From: Novosphingobium sp. ERN07 | GTDB lineage: Bacteria > Pseudomonadota > Alphaproteobacteria > Sphingomonadales > Sphingomonadaceae | DNA: 64,000 bases | Assembly (NCBI RefSeq): GCF_012641335.1 | Contig: NZ_JABAID010000012.1 | Coordinates: forward strand, 59,791 to 123,790 | Direction: 5' to 3' | Part shown: in pieces, positions 53,696 to 61,761 of the stretch | Position numbering within the stretch: the stretch's first letter is position 1 | Layout of the letters: each line of letters begins with the position of its first letter | The notes under the pieces: generated by a model | Told to the model about the DNA's origin: nothing | The model's database searches: none | What the model saw: only the letters and a program-made list of their open reading frames with translations | Position numbers and translations under genes: made by a program

Positions 53696-54370
53696 TCAGA
53701 GGCCCACCACAGCGGGAAGCGCGCCGATGTGCGGAATTTCCACATCGCGATAGTTACCGTTCGAAGGTTCGTGCCCACGCCCCACGAACACCCGGCAGCC
53801 AAAGCCAAGGTCGGTCGCGGTATTCTGATCATAGCGGAAGCTGGATGACACGTGCATCCCCACCTCCGGCCCCATGCCAAGCTGGTCGAACATATATTCG
53901 AACGCCTGCATCCGCGGCTTGTAGGCCTGCGCGCTTTCGGCGGTATAGACGCGGTGGAACGTCGCGCCCAGCATTCCCACGTTCGACATGATCTGGCTGT
54001 TCATCGCGTTGGACAGGATCACAAGCGGGATCTTGTCGCAGATCTTGGAAAGCCCGCCCGGCACGTCCTCATGCGGCCCCCAGGTCGGCACCGCTTCATA
54101 GATCGCATCGGCATCGGATGCGCGGAACTCCACGCCCCACTTCTTCGAACAGCGCTCAAGCGAATTGGCGATCACATCGCGATAGGGCTTCCACGCGCCC
54201 AGCACTTCATCAAGGCGATAGGCGCCCCAGTCCTTGCAGAACTTCGGCAGCGCTTCGGCGGGCAGACGGTCGGCATAAAGCGCCGTTGCCATCTCGGTCA
54301 TGCGGAAGCGGGTCAGCGTGCCGTAGCAGTCGAAGCTGATGAACTTGGGGGTGAAGACGGCGGTGCTCAT
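53696..54370 (-). CDS. HAD hydrolase, haloacid dehalogenase type II-like
   Basis: The 224-residue protein has nucleophile FDCYGTLTRF, a Ser/Asn motif VILSNAMNS and Lys in AYKPRMQAFEYMF, matching L-2-haloacid dehalogenase-like HADs. Such genes often accompany DAO oxidases with no halogenated substrate, so its real reaction is open. It heads the nine-gene import/oxidase operon, with about 165 bp upstream for a promoter. Confidence 0.88.
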   Translation of the reverse strand: MSTAVFTPKFISFDCYGTLTRFRMTEMATALYADRLPAEALPKFCKDWGAYRLDEVLGAWKPYRDVIANSLERCSKKWGVEFRASDADAIYEAVPTWGPHEDVPGGLSKICDKIPLVILSNAMNSQIMSNVGMLGATFHRVYTAESAQAYKPRMQAFEYMFDQLGMGPEVGMHVSSSFRYDQNTATDLGFGCRVFVGRGHEPSNGNYRDVEIPHIGALPAVVGL

Positions 54371-54535
54371 GGCTGGCGTCGATCCTGTGTCTGAAGCCCC
54401 CCGGACGATGCCGGACGGCGGCCTTTGCTGATGTGATAGCACCATTCCCAAGGCGGAACTTGCACCCGTTCGGCATAACTCCGAACCCCCTCGCGCACTT
54501 TTTGCGCCGCACATCACGGCATGTCGTGCTGCGTC

Positions 54536-55465
54536 TCAATAACCGCGGGTGCGGTCCACTTCGCCCAGCAGTGGCTCGCCCGCCAGCAATCGCAGCACAT
54601 TGTCGGCCAGAACCTCTCCCGCCGTGTCGTGGCGCGTCTCTGCGGCAACATGCGGCGTCAGGAAAATCGCGGGATGGCTGTATAAAGTGTGGCCCTCCGG
54701 CAGCGGTTCAGGCACGGTCACATCCAGCATCGCGGCGCGCAACTGCCCGGAATCGAGCGCTGCGATCAGATCGTCTGCCACCAGATGCCCGCCCCGTCCC
54801 GCGTTTACCACGGCACTGCCGCGCGGCATCTTTTCAAAGGTTTCACGGCACAGAATGCCGCGCGTCTCGTCCGTCAGCGGCAGCAGGCACACAAAGATGT
54901 CCGCCTGCGCCAGAAACGCATCGAAGCCATCGGCCCCGGCAAAGCACGTCACGCCATCAATCTGATGCGCGCTGCGGCTCCAACCCGATAGCGGAAAGCC
55001 CAGCGGCTTCAGCATTTCCAGCGCCGCCCTGCCCAGTTCGCCCAGCCCCATCACGCCCACGCGCGTTTCGCTCGCCAGCCGGGTGTGGCGATAGGTCCAG
55101 CGCCCTGCGCGCTGCTCGGTGATGAAGAACGGCAGATCGCGGTGCAGTGCAAGGCAGGCCATCGCCACATATTCGGCCATGCCGGTGATTATGCCCTGCT
55201 CCACCATGCGCACCACGCGCACCTGCGGCGGCAGCGCATCCAGCGGCAACTGGTCTATCCCCGCGCCGACGCTGAACAGCACTTCAAGGTTCGGGAACTG
55301 CGCGATGAAATCGGCAGGCGCATTCCACGCCGCCAGCCAGCGCACGTGCGCCGGATCGACTGCATCGCGCCCCCAGCGGCGAAATGCCAGTTGCGGCACC
55401 CGCGCGGCAAAAATATCGGCCCAGATCGCTCCGCGCGCCTCAAGCCCGTGATAGAGGAAAGTCAT
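54536..55465 (-). CDS. D-2-hydroxyacid dehydrogenase (GhrA-like)
   Basis: The 309-residue NAD(P)-dependent enzyme has VGVMGLGELGRAALEMLKPLGFPLSGWSR, AVVNAGRGGHLVADDL and the catalytic His in FLTPHVAAETR. It resembles glyoxylate/hydroxypyruvate reductases. It could reduce the 2-oxo acid released by the oxidases. It is separated from the receptor gene upstream by a hairpin. Confidence 0.9.
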   Translation of the reverse strand: MTFLYHGLEARGAIWADIFAARVPQLAFRRWGRDAVDPAHVRWLAAWNAPADFIAQFPNLEVLFSVGAGIDQLPLDALPPQVRVVRMVEQGIITGMAEYVAMACLALHRDLPFFITEQRAGRWTYRHTRLASETRVGVMGLGELGRAALEMLKPLGFPLSGWSRSAHQIDGVTCFAGADGFDAFLAQADIFVCLLPLTDETRGILCRETFEKMPRGSAVVNAGRGGHLVADDLIAALDSGQLRAAMLDVTVPEPLPEGHTLYSHPAIFLTPHVAAETRHDTAGEVLADNVLRLLAGEPLLGEVDRTRGY

Positions 55466-55511
55466 CGATCAAGCGTCCTTCGGGCGCAGTATCATGTCAA
55501 CGGCGCGCAAA

Positions 55512-55546
55512 CGAAAGGGCAGGCAGGCCAAACGCCCACCTGCCCC
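55512..55546 (-). terminator. Hairpin after the TonB receptor gene
   Basis: On the minus strand GGGCAGG and CCTGCCC pair around a 15-nt loop and are followed by TTTCGTTT. It lies about 16 bp past the receptor stop. Confidence 0.5.
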
Positions 55547-55562
55547 CGCGTCATTCACACCC

Positions 55563-57734
55563 TCAGAACGAGAAGGTCGCCCGCACGTTGAACGCGCGCG
55601 GCGCGCCCGGTGCGATCCACTGCCGCGAATAGGACGCGGTGTAGAACTCCTTGTCGAACAGGTTGGTCACGTCCGCCGTCAGCTTCACGTTATCGGTCGG
55701 CTCATAGGTGGCCATCAGCCGCGCGATGACATAGCCCGGCAGTTCGAACGCCGTGCCCGTTTCGCCCAGCCGCTTGCCGACATAGTTCACGCCAGCGCCA
55801 AGGCTGAACCGCTGGTCCCCGATCACGAAGCCCTTGTTCACGATCAGGTTGGCCGCGTGCTTGGGGATGTTGATCAGCCGGTCACCCGGATTGATCGTCA
55901 GGCCGAAGTCCTTGTCGCCCGCCGCCGTGGTCCATTCGGCATCGAGGAAGGCATATGTCGCGATGACGGTGATGTCGCCCGGCAGGTTGGCGTTGAAGTC
56001 CATCTCGATCCCGCGCGAACGGGCCGCCCCGCCTGCGATGGAGAACCCGGCATTGGCCGGATTGGGATCGGAGGTGAGGATGTTGTTCTTCTTCATCGTG
56101 AAGGCCGCGATTGAACCGCTCAGCGGTCCGCCCGGCTCACCCAGGCGCAGGCCCACTTCGTAGGACTTGCTCATTTCCGCCGGGAACGGACGGCTGAGCG
56201 CGTCCACGCCGCTGTTCGGGCGGAAGCCTTCGCCATATCCGGCAAAGACCGAAACGTCGTCGTTCACTTCATAGAGCACGCCACCGGTCGGGCTGAACTG
56301 TTCGATGTGGACGCGGGTTGTGGCGTTGGTGTTCCGGTTCAGCACGGTCTGGCGGTAATTGTCGTAACGCCCGCCAAGGCGAACTTTCAATTGGTCCGTC
56401 AGATCGATCTGATCCTGAAAATAGGCGCCCCACGCCTTTTGCGTTTCATAAGTGTTGGTCAGCGGCGTCGCGCCCAGCGCCAGCGTCTGCCCATAGACCG
56501 GGTTGAAGATATCGACGGCATAGTTTGCCGCCGTTACCGCAGCGCCCGTGGTGTAGTTCGCCGGGCGACCGCGAAGCTGCACCAGATCGATGCGGAAGCG
56601 GTCCCAGTCTGCTCCCACCAGCACGTGGTGCGTGATGCCGCCGGTGTAGAACTTGCCGGAGATTTCGCCGCGCACCACCATGTTGTCGGTGCTGTAATCG
56701 CGCGAACGGCGCTGGCGGGCAAGGAAGTTGCCCGGCTTGCCCAGCGTCTGGCGGCGGTTGGTGCCCAGCGGATCGAGTTCGGCTTCGCTGGAAAGCCCGG
56801 AAAATTCGGTTTCGCGATAGCCGAAGCCTGCCAGAAAATACCAGTCGCCGCCCAGCTTCTGCTGGAACTGCACCTGATGGCCCAGCACCTGCACGCGCAT
56901 CCGCCCGTCGCCCGGCTCACCAAAGAAGGTGGACCGGTCCACCACGCCCAACTGGCCGTTCACCGCAATCGTGCCGCGATCAAACGGCACGCGATTGTCC
57001 ATGAATTCCAGTTCATAGGACAGGCTGGTGTCGTTGCTCGGCTTGAACATGATCGAAGGGTTGGCGGTATAGAGCGTTTGGCGCACCGTATCACGGAAGC
57101 TGTCGCCATCCTGCGCTGCGCCGTTCAGGCGGATTGCCACGGTATCGCTGATCGAAAGGTTGTAGTCCGCCTCGACGCGATAGGTGTTCCAGCTTCCGCC
57201 CTGGACCGCAAAGGTGCCGAAGGTTTCGCCCACCTTGGCCTTCTTGGTGATGATGCTGATCGTGCCACCCGGCTCGCCACGCCCGAAGACCGCGCCGTTC
57301 GGGCCTTTCAGCACTTCGATCTTCTCGATGTTCGAAGCATCGCGCGGGCCGCCATAACCACGGCCGCCGTTGAACCCGTTGACCAGCACGCCACCGGCAA
57401 AGTTTTCGTCCCCGGCAAAGCCGCGAATGGCAAAGCCATCGAACAGGCCGCCGAAGTTGTTCTGGCGCGAAATGCCGCTCGAAAGATCAAGCGCGGTGTC
57501 GAGCCGGGTAATATTGAGGTTTTGCAGCGTCTTGGCATCGATCACCTGCACGCTTTGCGGAATGGCCGAAAGCGGCACGTCGCCGCGATATTGCTGACGC
57601 TGGCCGATCACCACCATTTCTTCGGCAGGTGCAGCCTCATCGACGGCGGTGCTCTGCGCCTGCACCATCTGCGGCATCGCTCCCATTGCCACGCTGAAAA
57701 ACAACGCGGCCTTTACTGCGGACATTTTCTTCAT
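55563..57734 (-). CDS. TonB-dependent siderophore-type outer membrane receptor
   Basis: The 723-residue precursor has a signal peptide (MKKMSAVKAALFFSVAMGAM), a plug domain (IPQSVQVIDAKTLQNLNITRLDTALDLSSGI, VEVLKGPNGAVFGRGEPGGTISIITKKA-like) and a 22-strand barrel ending in Phe (NVRATFSF). It belongs with ferric-siderophore receptors. A perfect dyad lies 50 bp upstream. It may deliver the solute handled by the ABC/oxidase operon, or a metal chelate linked to the DUF4198 gene. Confidence 0.93.
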   Translation of the reverse strand: MKKMSAVKAALFFSVAMGAMPQMVQAQSTAVDEAAPAEEMVVIGQRQQYRGDVPLSAIPQSVQVIDAKTLQNLNITRLDTALDLSSGISRQNNFGGLFDGFAIRGFAGDENFAGGVLVNGFNGGRGYGGPRDASNIEKIEVLKGPNGAVFGRGEPGGTISIITKKAKVGETFGTFAVQGGSWNTYRVEADYNLSISDTVAIRLNGAAQDGDSFRDTVRQTLYTANPSIMFKPSNDTSLSYELEFMDNRVPFDRGTIAVNGQLGVVDRSTFFGEPGDGRMRVQVLGHQVQFQQKLGGDWYFLAGFGYRETEFSGLSSEAELDPLGTNRRQTLGKPGNFLARQRRSRDYSTDNMVVRGEISGKFYTGGITHHVLVGADWDRFRIDLVQLRGRPANYTTGAAVTAANYAVDIFNPVYGQTLALGATPLTNTYETQKAWGAYFQDQIDLTDQLKVRLGGRYDNYRQTVLNRNTNATTRVHIEQFSPTGGVLYEVNDDVSVFAGYGEGFRPNSGVDALSRPFPAEMSKSYEVGLRLGEPGGPLSGSIAAFTMKKNNILTSDPNPANAGFSIAGGAARSRGIEMDFNANLPGDITVIATYAFLDAEWTTAAGDKDFGLTINPGDRLINIPKHAANLIVNKGFVIGDQRFSLGAGVNYVGKRLGETGTAFELPGYVIARLMATYEPTDNVKLTADVTNLFDKEFYTASYSRQWIAPGAPRAFNVRATFSF

Positions 57735-57783
57735 CGCAACTTCACCCCTCGTCTGTGATGCGTATGTACGACCCGCTCATGCA

Positions 57784-57800
57784 ATGTAACAATGTTACAT
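57784..57800. promoter_or_regulatory. Palindromic operator upstream of the TonB receptor
   Basis: ATGTAAC-AAT-GTTACAT is a perfect 7-bp dyad with a 3-nt centre, located 50 bp before the receptor ATG. The form suits a TetR- or similar dimeric regulator rather than Fur. No regulator gene is adjacent. Confidence 0.6.
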
Positions 57801-57977
57801 CATCGACAAGCGAAATCGCGGTTCGAGCCGTCCTGCGGTTTATGTTTATGTGTCGAGCCTATGCCCCTGCAGACGAATCTTGCGTCGAAGCAGCGGGGCG
57901 TGGCGGGTTATTATTGTGAAATGTTGGTGACACTGGCGTTTTGTGCCGTCTCTGATTTGTCGCAAATCGTTCGCAAA

Positions 57978-58003
57978 AAGGCCGGGGTTTTAGCCCCGGC
58001 CTT
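57978..58003 (-). terminator. Intrinsic terminator of the acyltransferase gene
   Basis: AAGGCCGGGG and CCCCGGCCTT form a perfect 10-bp stem with a 6-nt loop. Read on the minus strand it ends in a T-run, 25 bp after the stop at 58028. Confidence 0.85.
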
Positions 58004-58027
58004 CGCGTGTTCCGCTTGTTCGCAACC

Positions 58028-59236
58028 CTAAAGGTACTTGAGCCACCAGATATCCTTGCGCCGCTGCTTCACCCCGGAAAACCAGCGCGTGGGCAGGTAA
58101 AGCGGCACCACCAGCAGGGCCACCCATATCCACACCGTCGAGAGATTATCGACGCCGAACACCGTGCCCTTCACCGGCCCGTACAGCGCCAGTGCCACGT
58201 GGTAGATGCCCTTCAGCACATAAAGATGCAGGATATAGAAGAACATCGGTGCCCCGCCGAGATAGGCCAGATGCGGAAGCGCGGCGCTGTCCTGATATTT
58301 CTCGAACAGCGCCAACAGCAGCACGCCCGTGCCGACCGTGGGCAGCAGGAACAGCAGCGACGGCGGATATTTGGTCAACGCCAGAAAGCTCATCACCGTG
58401 CGCAGCGGCGTTTCGGCAATGAACCACGGCTTGTCGCCATAGAAATTGAGATAGCGGATCACCACGAAAGCGCCGATCATGCCAAGACCCAGCCACACCA
58501 GCCGCTTAAGCCGCAGCGCAGGATCGCTCCCCTTGGCGAACCACGGCCCGGCGGCATAGCCCAACACGATCACGCCGATCCACGGCAGGACCGGATAGGT
58601 CGTCTTGGCGGTCAGCCCCAACCCAAGATCGATCACCGAACGCTGGTGCAGCACCGCCCAGATCGCATAACCGCTGTCTTCCGGCGTCAGCACGATGCCG
58701 TCGAGCAGGTTGTGCAGCGCCACGATGGCCAGTCCCAGACCGAACTGCGCCTTGCGCGGCAGATAGATCAGCCCCGATAGCGCGACCATCGCAATCCCGA
58801 TGGCCCAAATCACCTGCAGCCAGAACCGCGCGGGCGGAAATTCAAACGTCTGCGTCGGCCATGCAAGACAGATGACGGTAAGTTCGAGGAATATCAGGAA
58901 CAGCCCGCGTTTGAGCAGGAACTCGCTGACTTCCTTCTTTGTGCGCGACTGACCATAGAGCCATGCCGAAAGGCCGGTGAGTGCCACGAACGTCGGCGCG
59001 CAGAAGGTCGACAGCAGGCGCGTGAAGAACAGCCCCGGATCAGTGGTGTTCGCATCCACCGGATCGCTCACCTGCAAGTGCAGGAAGAACGTTTCGCGCA
59101 CATGGTCCACCAGCATGAACAGCATGACCAGCCCCCGCAACGCATCAATCGCCAGCAGGCGCGTGCGCACCGCTGCAGGGTTGGCGGGAATGGGGGTGAG
59201 CGCGATGCCCGGCGCGTTTGCGGCAAGTGTGGTCAT
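58028..59236 (-). CDS. DUF1624 (heparan-alpha-glucosaminide acetyltransferase-like) membrane protein
   Basis: The 402-residue polytopic protein has about ten membrane helices and opens with RLLAIDALRGLVMLFMLVDHVRE, the DUF1624/acyltransferase signature with conserved Asp-His. It probably transfers an acyl group across the inner membrane; acceptor unknown. It lies 24 bp after the DUF4198 gene on the same strand and upstream of the TonB receptor. Confidence 0.87.
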   Translation of the reverse strand: MTTLAANAPGIALTPIPANPAAVRTRLLAIDALRGLVMLFMLVDHVRETFFLHLQVSDPVDANTTDPGLFFTRLLSTFCAPTFVALTGLSAWLYGQSRTKKEVSEFLLKRGLFLIFLELTVICLAWPTQTFEFPPARFWLQVIWAIGIAMVALSGLIYLPRKAQFGLGLAIVALHNLLDGIVLTPEDSGYAIWAVLHQRSVIDLGLGLTAKTTYPVLPWIGVIVLGYAAGPWFAKGSDPALRLKRLVWLGLGMIGAFVVIRYLNFYGDKPWFIAETPLRTVMSFLALTKYPPSLLFLLPTVGTGVLLLALFEKYQDSAALPHLAYLGGAPMFFYILHLYVLKGIYHVALALYGPVKGTVFGVDNLSTVWIWVALLVVPLYLPTRWFSGVKQRRKDIWWLKYL

Positions 59237-59260
59237 GTCGGTTCCTACCCGTGCGATCTG

Positions 59261-60013
59261 TTATTCTTCTTCGTGCGGCAAGACGAAGGAAAGCGATGCG
59301 CTGTGCTCCATTCGTTCGTACTTCGCCGGATTGTCGCTCGGTGTCACCAACACACCCATCAGCACGTTCAACCCCTGATTGCGCACCGGCACCGTGGCAT
59401 ATCCATCGGCATCGGTCTTTGTCTGAACATGATCGGGATCGTTCACCCAGTCGGCAAGGATCGACACGCCGCTTGCGGGCTTTCCTTCGAAATATGCGCG
59501 GATGCGCAGCGGCTGGCCCATTTCCTGCGGGATCGCGGTGCCGACCGGTACGATCTGCAACCGGTGGCCAGCAATCATCGGCACCGCCTGTTTCGGCAGG
59601 CTGGCCAAATGGACCGCATATTTGAAATTGTGTTCCGAAACGACGGCACCAAGTACTTCGTCACGCCCCTTGTTGTGCCACGTTCCGGCCTTGTCCTTGC
59701 TCCACATGCCGTAGTCCATGACCGCTGCGACCAAAACCGCCGGACGCTCGCTTTCGACCACCGGGACGATCCCCGCCGCACGCAGCTTTGTCGGCACCGG
59801 TTTGCCCGCCGCGTCAAGACCGGTCACCGCATTAATCAGCGGCAGGCGCTTTACCGCATCAAGATCATCCGATCCCACACCATAGATCAGCGCAAGCTGC
59901 TTTGCGCGCTGGGCAAACCAGATGCCGTGGGCCTGCGCGGCACTGCTACCCAGCGCCGCCATCATCGTCGCCACGGCGACCCCTGCTGAAACGTAACGGG
60001 AAACCTTGCGCAT
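59261..60013 (-). CDS. DUF4198 periplasmic protein
   Basis: The 250-residue precursor has a signal peptide ending AQA, leaving HGIWFAQ with His as mature residue 1. A C-terminal Ig/carboxypeptidase-regulatory-like strand region (TKTDADGYATVPV) follows. DUF4198 proteins often accompany TonB receptors and metal uptake, and the N-terminal His hints at metal binding. A strong GGAGGTG ribosome site precedes the ATG. Confidence 0.87.
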   Translation of the reverse strand: MRKVSRYVSAGVAVATMMAALGSSAAQAHGIWFAQRAKQLALIYGVGSDDLDAVKRLPLINAVTGLDAAGKPVPTKLRAAGIVPVVESERPAVLVAAVMDYGMWSKDKAGTWHNKGRDEVLGAVVSEHNFKYAVHLASLPKQAVPMIAGHRLQIVPVGTAIPQEMGQPLRIRAYFEGKPASGVSILADWVNDPDHVQTKTDADGYATVPVRNQGLNVLMGVLVTPSDNPAKYERMEHSASLSFVLPHEEE

Positions 60014-60236
60014 CTTGCACCTCCAGATGGCATCCCGGCCAGCTCCCGACCGGATGTGTCCAATATGGCAAGCTTATGACTCGGCGGCAGCGGATCGTGT
60101 CGAAGATGGTGGTCTGCCAGCATGATCGTGTCGGCTTTGCCCGCCGCCAAAGCACAATCGAACCGCAGACGTATCCACCTTGCTGCGGGTGCCAAATACG
60201 TGGCAAGGCGTTGGCCAGCTTAGCCGAGGCCCGACC
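60014..60236. promoter_or_regulatory. Divergent control region DUF4198 / DUF2721
   Basis: This 223-bp spacer contains the DUF4198 ribosome site at its left edge. I could not see a Fur- or Zur-like box. Confidence 0.4.
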
Positions 60237-60698
60237 ATGAACCCCGCCCATACCGGCGTGATCGCCCAGACCATCCAGCTTGCACTGGCCCCTGTCTTCG
60301 TGCTGGTGGCCATCGGCAACATCATGAACATCCTGACGACGCGCCTTGGCCGCATCGTTGACCGTTCGCGCACCTTACAGGGCAAGCACGCCGAAACCAC
60401 AGGGCGCGATCACGACGTGGTGGTGATCGAACTGCGTTATGTCGACCGGCGCATCCATCTGATCGGGCGGGCGCTGCTGCTGCTGGTGCTGTCGGGCCTT
60501 GCCATCGGTGTTACCGTAGGGTCGCTGTTCATTGGCGAGATGGCGAGTCTGGAACTGCGCAACCTGACCGGCGTGACCTTTTTCGTCGCCATCGCACTGC
60601 TGATGGTAGCGCTGGTCTATCTGCTGCTGGAAACCCGCATCGCCGCCAGTTCGCTGCGCCTGCCGCAGGAACTGCTGGAGCTTGAGCGGGATATATAG
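60237..60698 (+). CDS. DUF2721 family membrane protein
   Basis: The 153-residue protein has three membrane helices (about 10-30, 75-95, 105-130) and the family segment NIMNILTTRLGRIVDRSRTL, with a basic cytoplasmic loop. Function unknown. It is a single gene, convergent with the PHA-family gene. The start MNPAHTGV was chosen since no ribosome site supports upstream codons. Confidence 0.87.
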   Translation: MNPAHTGVIAQTIQLALAPVFVLVAIGNIMNILTTRLGRIVDRSRTLQGKHAETTGRDHDVVVIELRYVDRRIHLIGRALLLLVLSGLAIGVTVGSLFIGEMASLELRNLTGVTFFVAIALLMVALVYLLLETRIAASSLRLPQELLELERDI

Positions 60699-60705
60699 TC
60701 CCGCT

Positions 60706-60999
60706 TCAGGTCAGGAGCTTCGCGCTCTTTTCGCGGATCACGCCTTCGATCATGCGCTTGGCAAAGCCGAGGCTGGCGGGCAGGTCAACTTCGACGACCA
60801 GTTCCTTTTCCGCCAGTTCCACCCCGCAATCAAGCGTGTAGCCCATCGCGCTGACGGTCATCACCATGTGATCTTCGTCGGTGAAAGCGGTGGTCACGGT
60901 GGCCATGCCATCAGCCTTTGCTGCTGCCTGCGCGGCCTTTTCACGCAGGCGCTTGCGGGCTTCGTCACGGTCGAGCGTGTGGGGAATGGCGATGCGCAT
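60706..60999 (-). CDS. Polyhydroxyalkanoic acid system family protein
   Basis: The 97-residue protein (MRIAIPHTLDRDEARKRLREKA...VEVDLPASLGFAKRMIEGVIREK) matches the small PHA-granule-region family found in proteobacteria. Despite the name, no PHA synthase or phasin is near. It is coupled to the upstream gene by TGATG. Confidence 0.82.
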   Translation of the reverse strand: MRIAIPHTLDRDEARKRLREKAAQAAAKADGMATVTTAFTDEDHMVMTVSAMGYTLDCGVELAEKELVVEVDLPASLGFAKRMIEGVIREKSAKLLT

Positions 61000-61754
61000 C
61001 AGGGGGCCTTCGGTGCTTCCAACTGAGGCGACGCCTCTAGACCCTCACCATAGCGGTAGTCCAGAAAGCGCCCGCGCACCGCCAGCGCATCGAGATCGCC
61101 CGACGCGAGTTGGCGGGTGATCGTGTCGATTTCGGTGCTGATCTTGCCGAGGCCATCGGCAAGCTGTTGATCGGCGTTGCGTCCGCCGCGCTCTTCGCGC
61201 CGCAGGTGGGCAGGAATCTTGCGGTAGCTTTCGACCATGCCGGGAAGATGTTCGCCCACCAGCTTGCGCACTTCGGCAACGGCGGGTTCGGCAGGATCGA
61301 TGCCTTCAAGCTGCAGACCCAGCCCATCGAGCTGCACGCCGATCTGGTCCACCAGTTGCACCGCCGGCGCGGGCAGTGCGGGGCGCTGCGCTTCGAGCCA
61401 GAGTTCGGTGCGGCCGACCATCGTGCGCACATCGCCGGTGTTGAGCGCGGACAGAGCGGGTACTTTCATCTTCGGGAACGTGGCGAAGAACCACAACGCC
61501 GCCACGATGGACAGGCCGAGCACCATCACGCCGGTAAAGCCGATGCCATCAAGCACTAGCCCCGCCGTCATCGCCGCCACCATCAGCACGCCAACCGCCA
61601 TCGCCATGCGCGCGGCCTTCTTGCCGATGTGCTGGCGCTTCATTTCGGCAGAGCGCCGCCCGATGCTGCGCCGCCCGCCCGCCTGCTGGCGCGTGAGCGA
61701 GGTGCGGGCTTCGGACAGAATCCGGTCGCTTTCATGTGCCGGGGAGTTGGCCAT
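60999..61754 (-). CDS. XpaC-like membrane protein, partner of TelA
   Basis: The 251-residue protein has a basic cytoplasmic N-terminus, two membrane helices (about 50-90) and a helical C-terminal region (LSALNTGDVRTMVGRTELWLEAQRPALP...). XpaC-like proteins are commonly encoded next to TelA, and topology and position support that here. Role unknown, possibly in envelope or toxic-anion stress. Confidence 0.65.
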   Translation of the reverse strand: MANSPAHESDRILSEARTSLTRQQAGGRRSIGRRSAEMKRQHIGKKAARMAMAVGVLMVAAMTAGLVLDGIGFTGVMVLGLSIVAALWFFATFPKMKVPALSALNTGDVRTMVGRTELWLEAQRPALPAPAVQLVDQIGVQLDGLGLQLEGIDPAEPAVAEVRKLVGEHLPGMVESYRKIPAHLRREERGGRNADQQLADGLGKISTEIDTITRQLASGDLDALAVRGRFLDYRYGEGLEASPQLEAPKAP

Positions 61755-61761
61755 CGAAGGA

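Noticed and set aside
53696..54370. Evidence for haloacid degradation
   Set aside because: Only the HAD fold supports it; no halide-related gene or second dehalogenase is nearby, and such HADs often sit in amine-oxidase operons.
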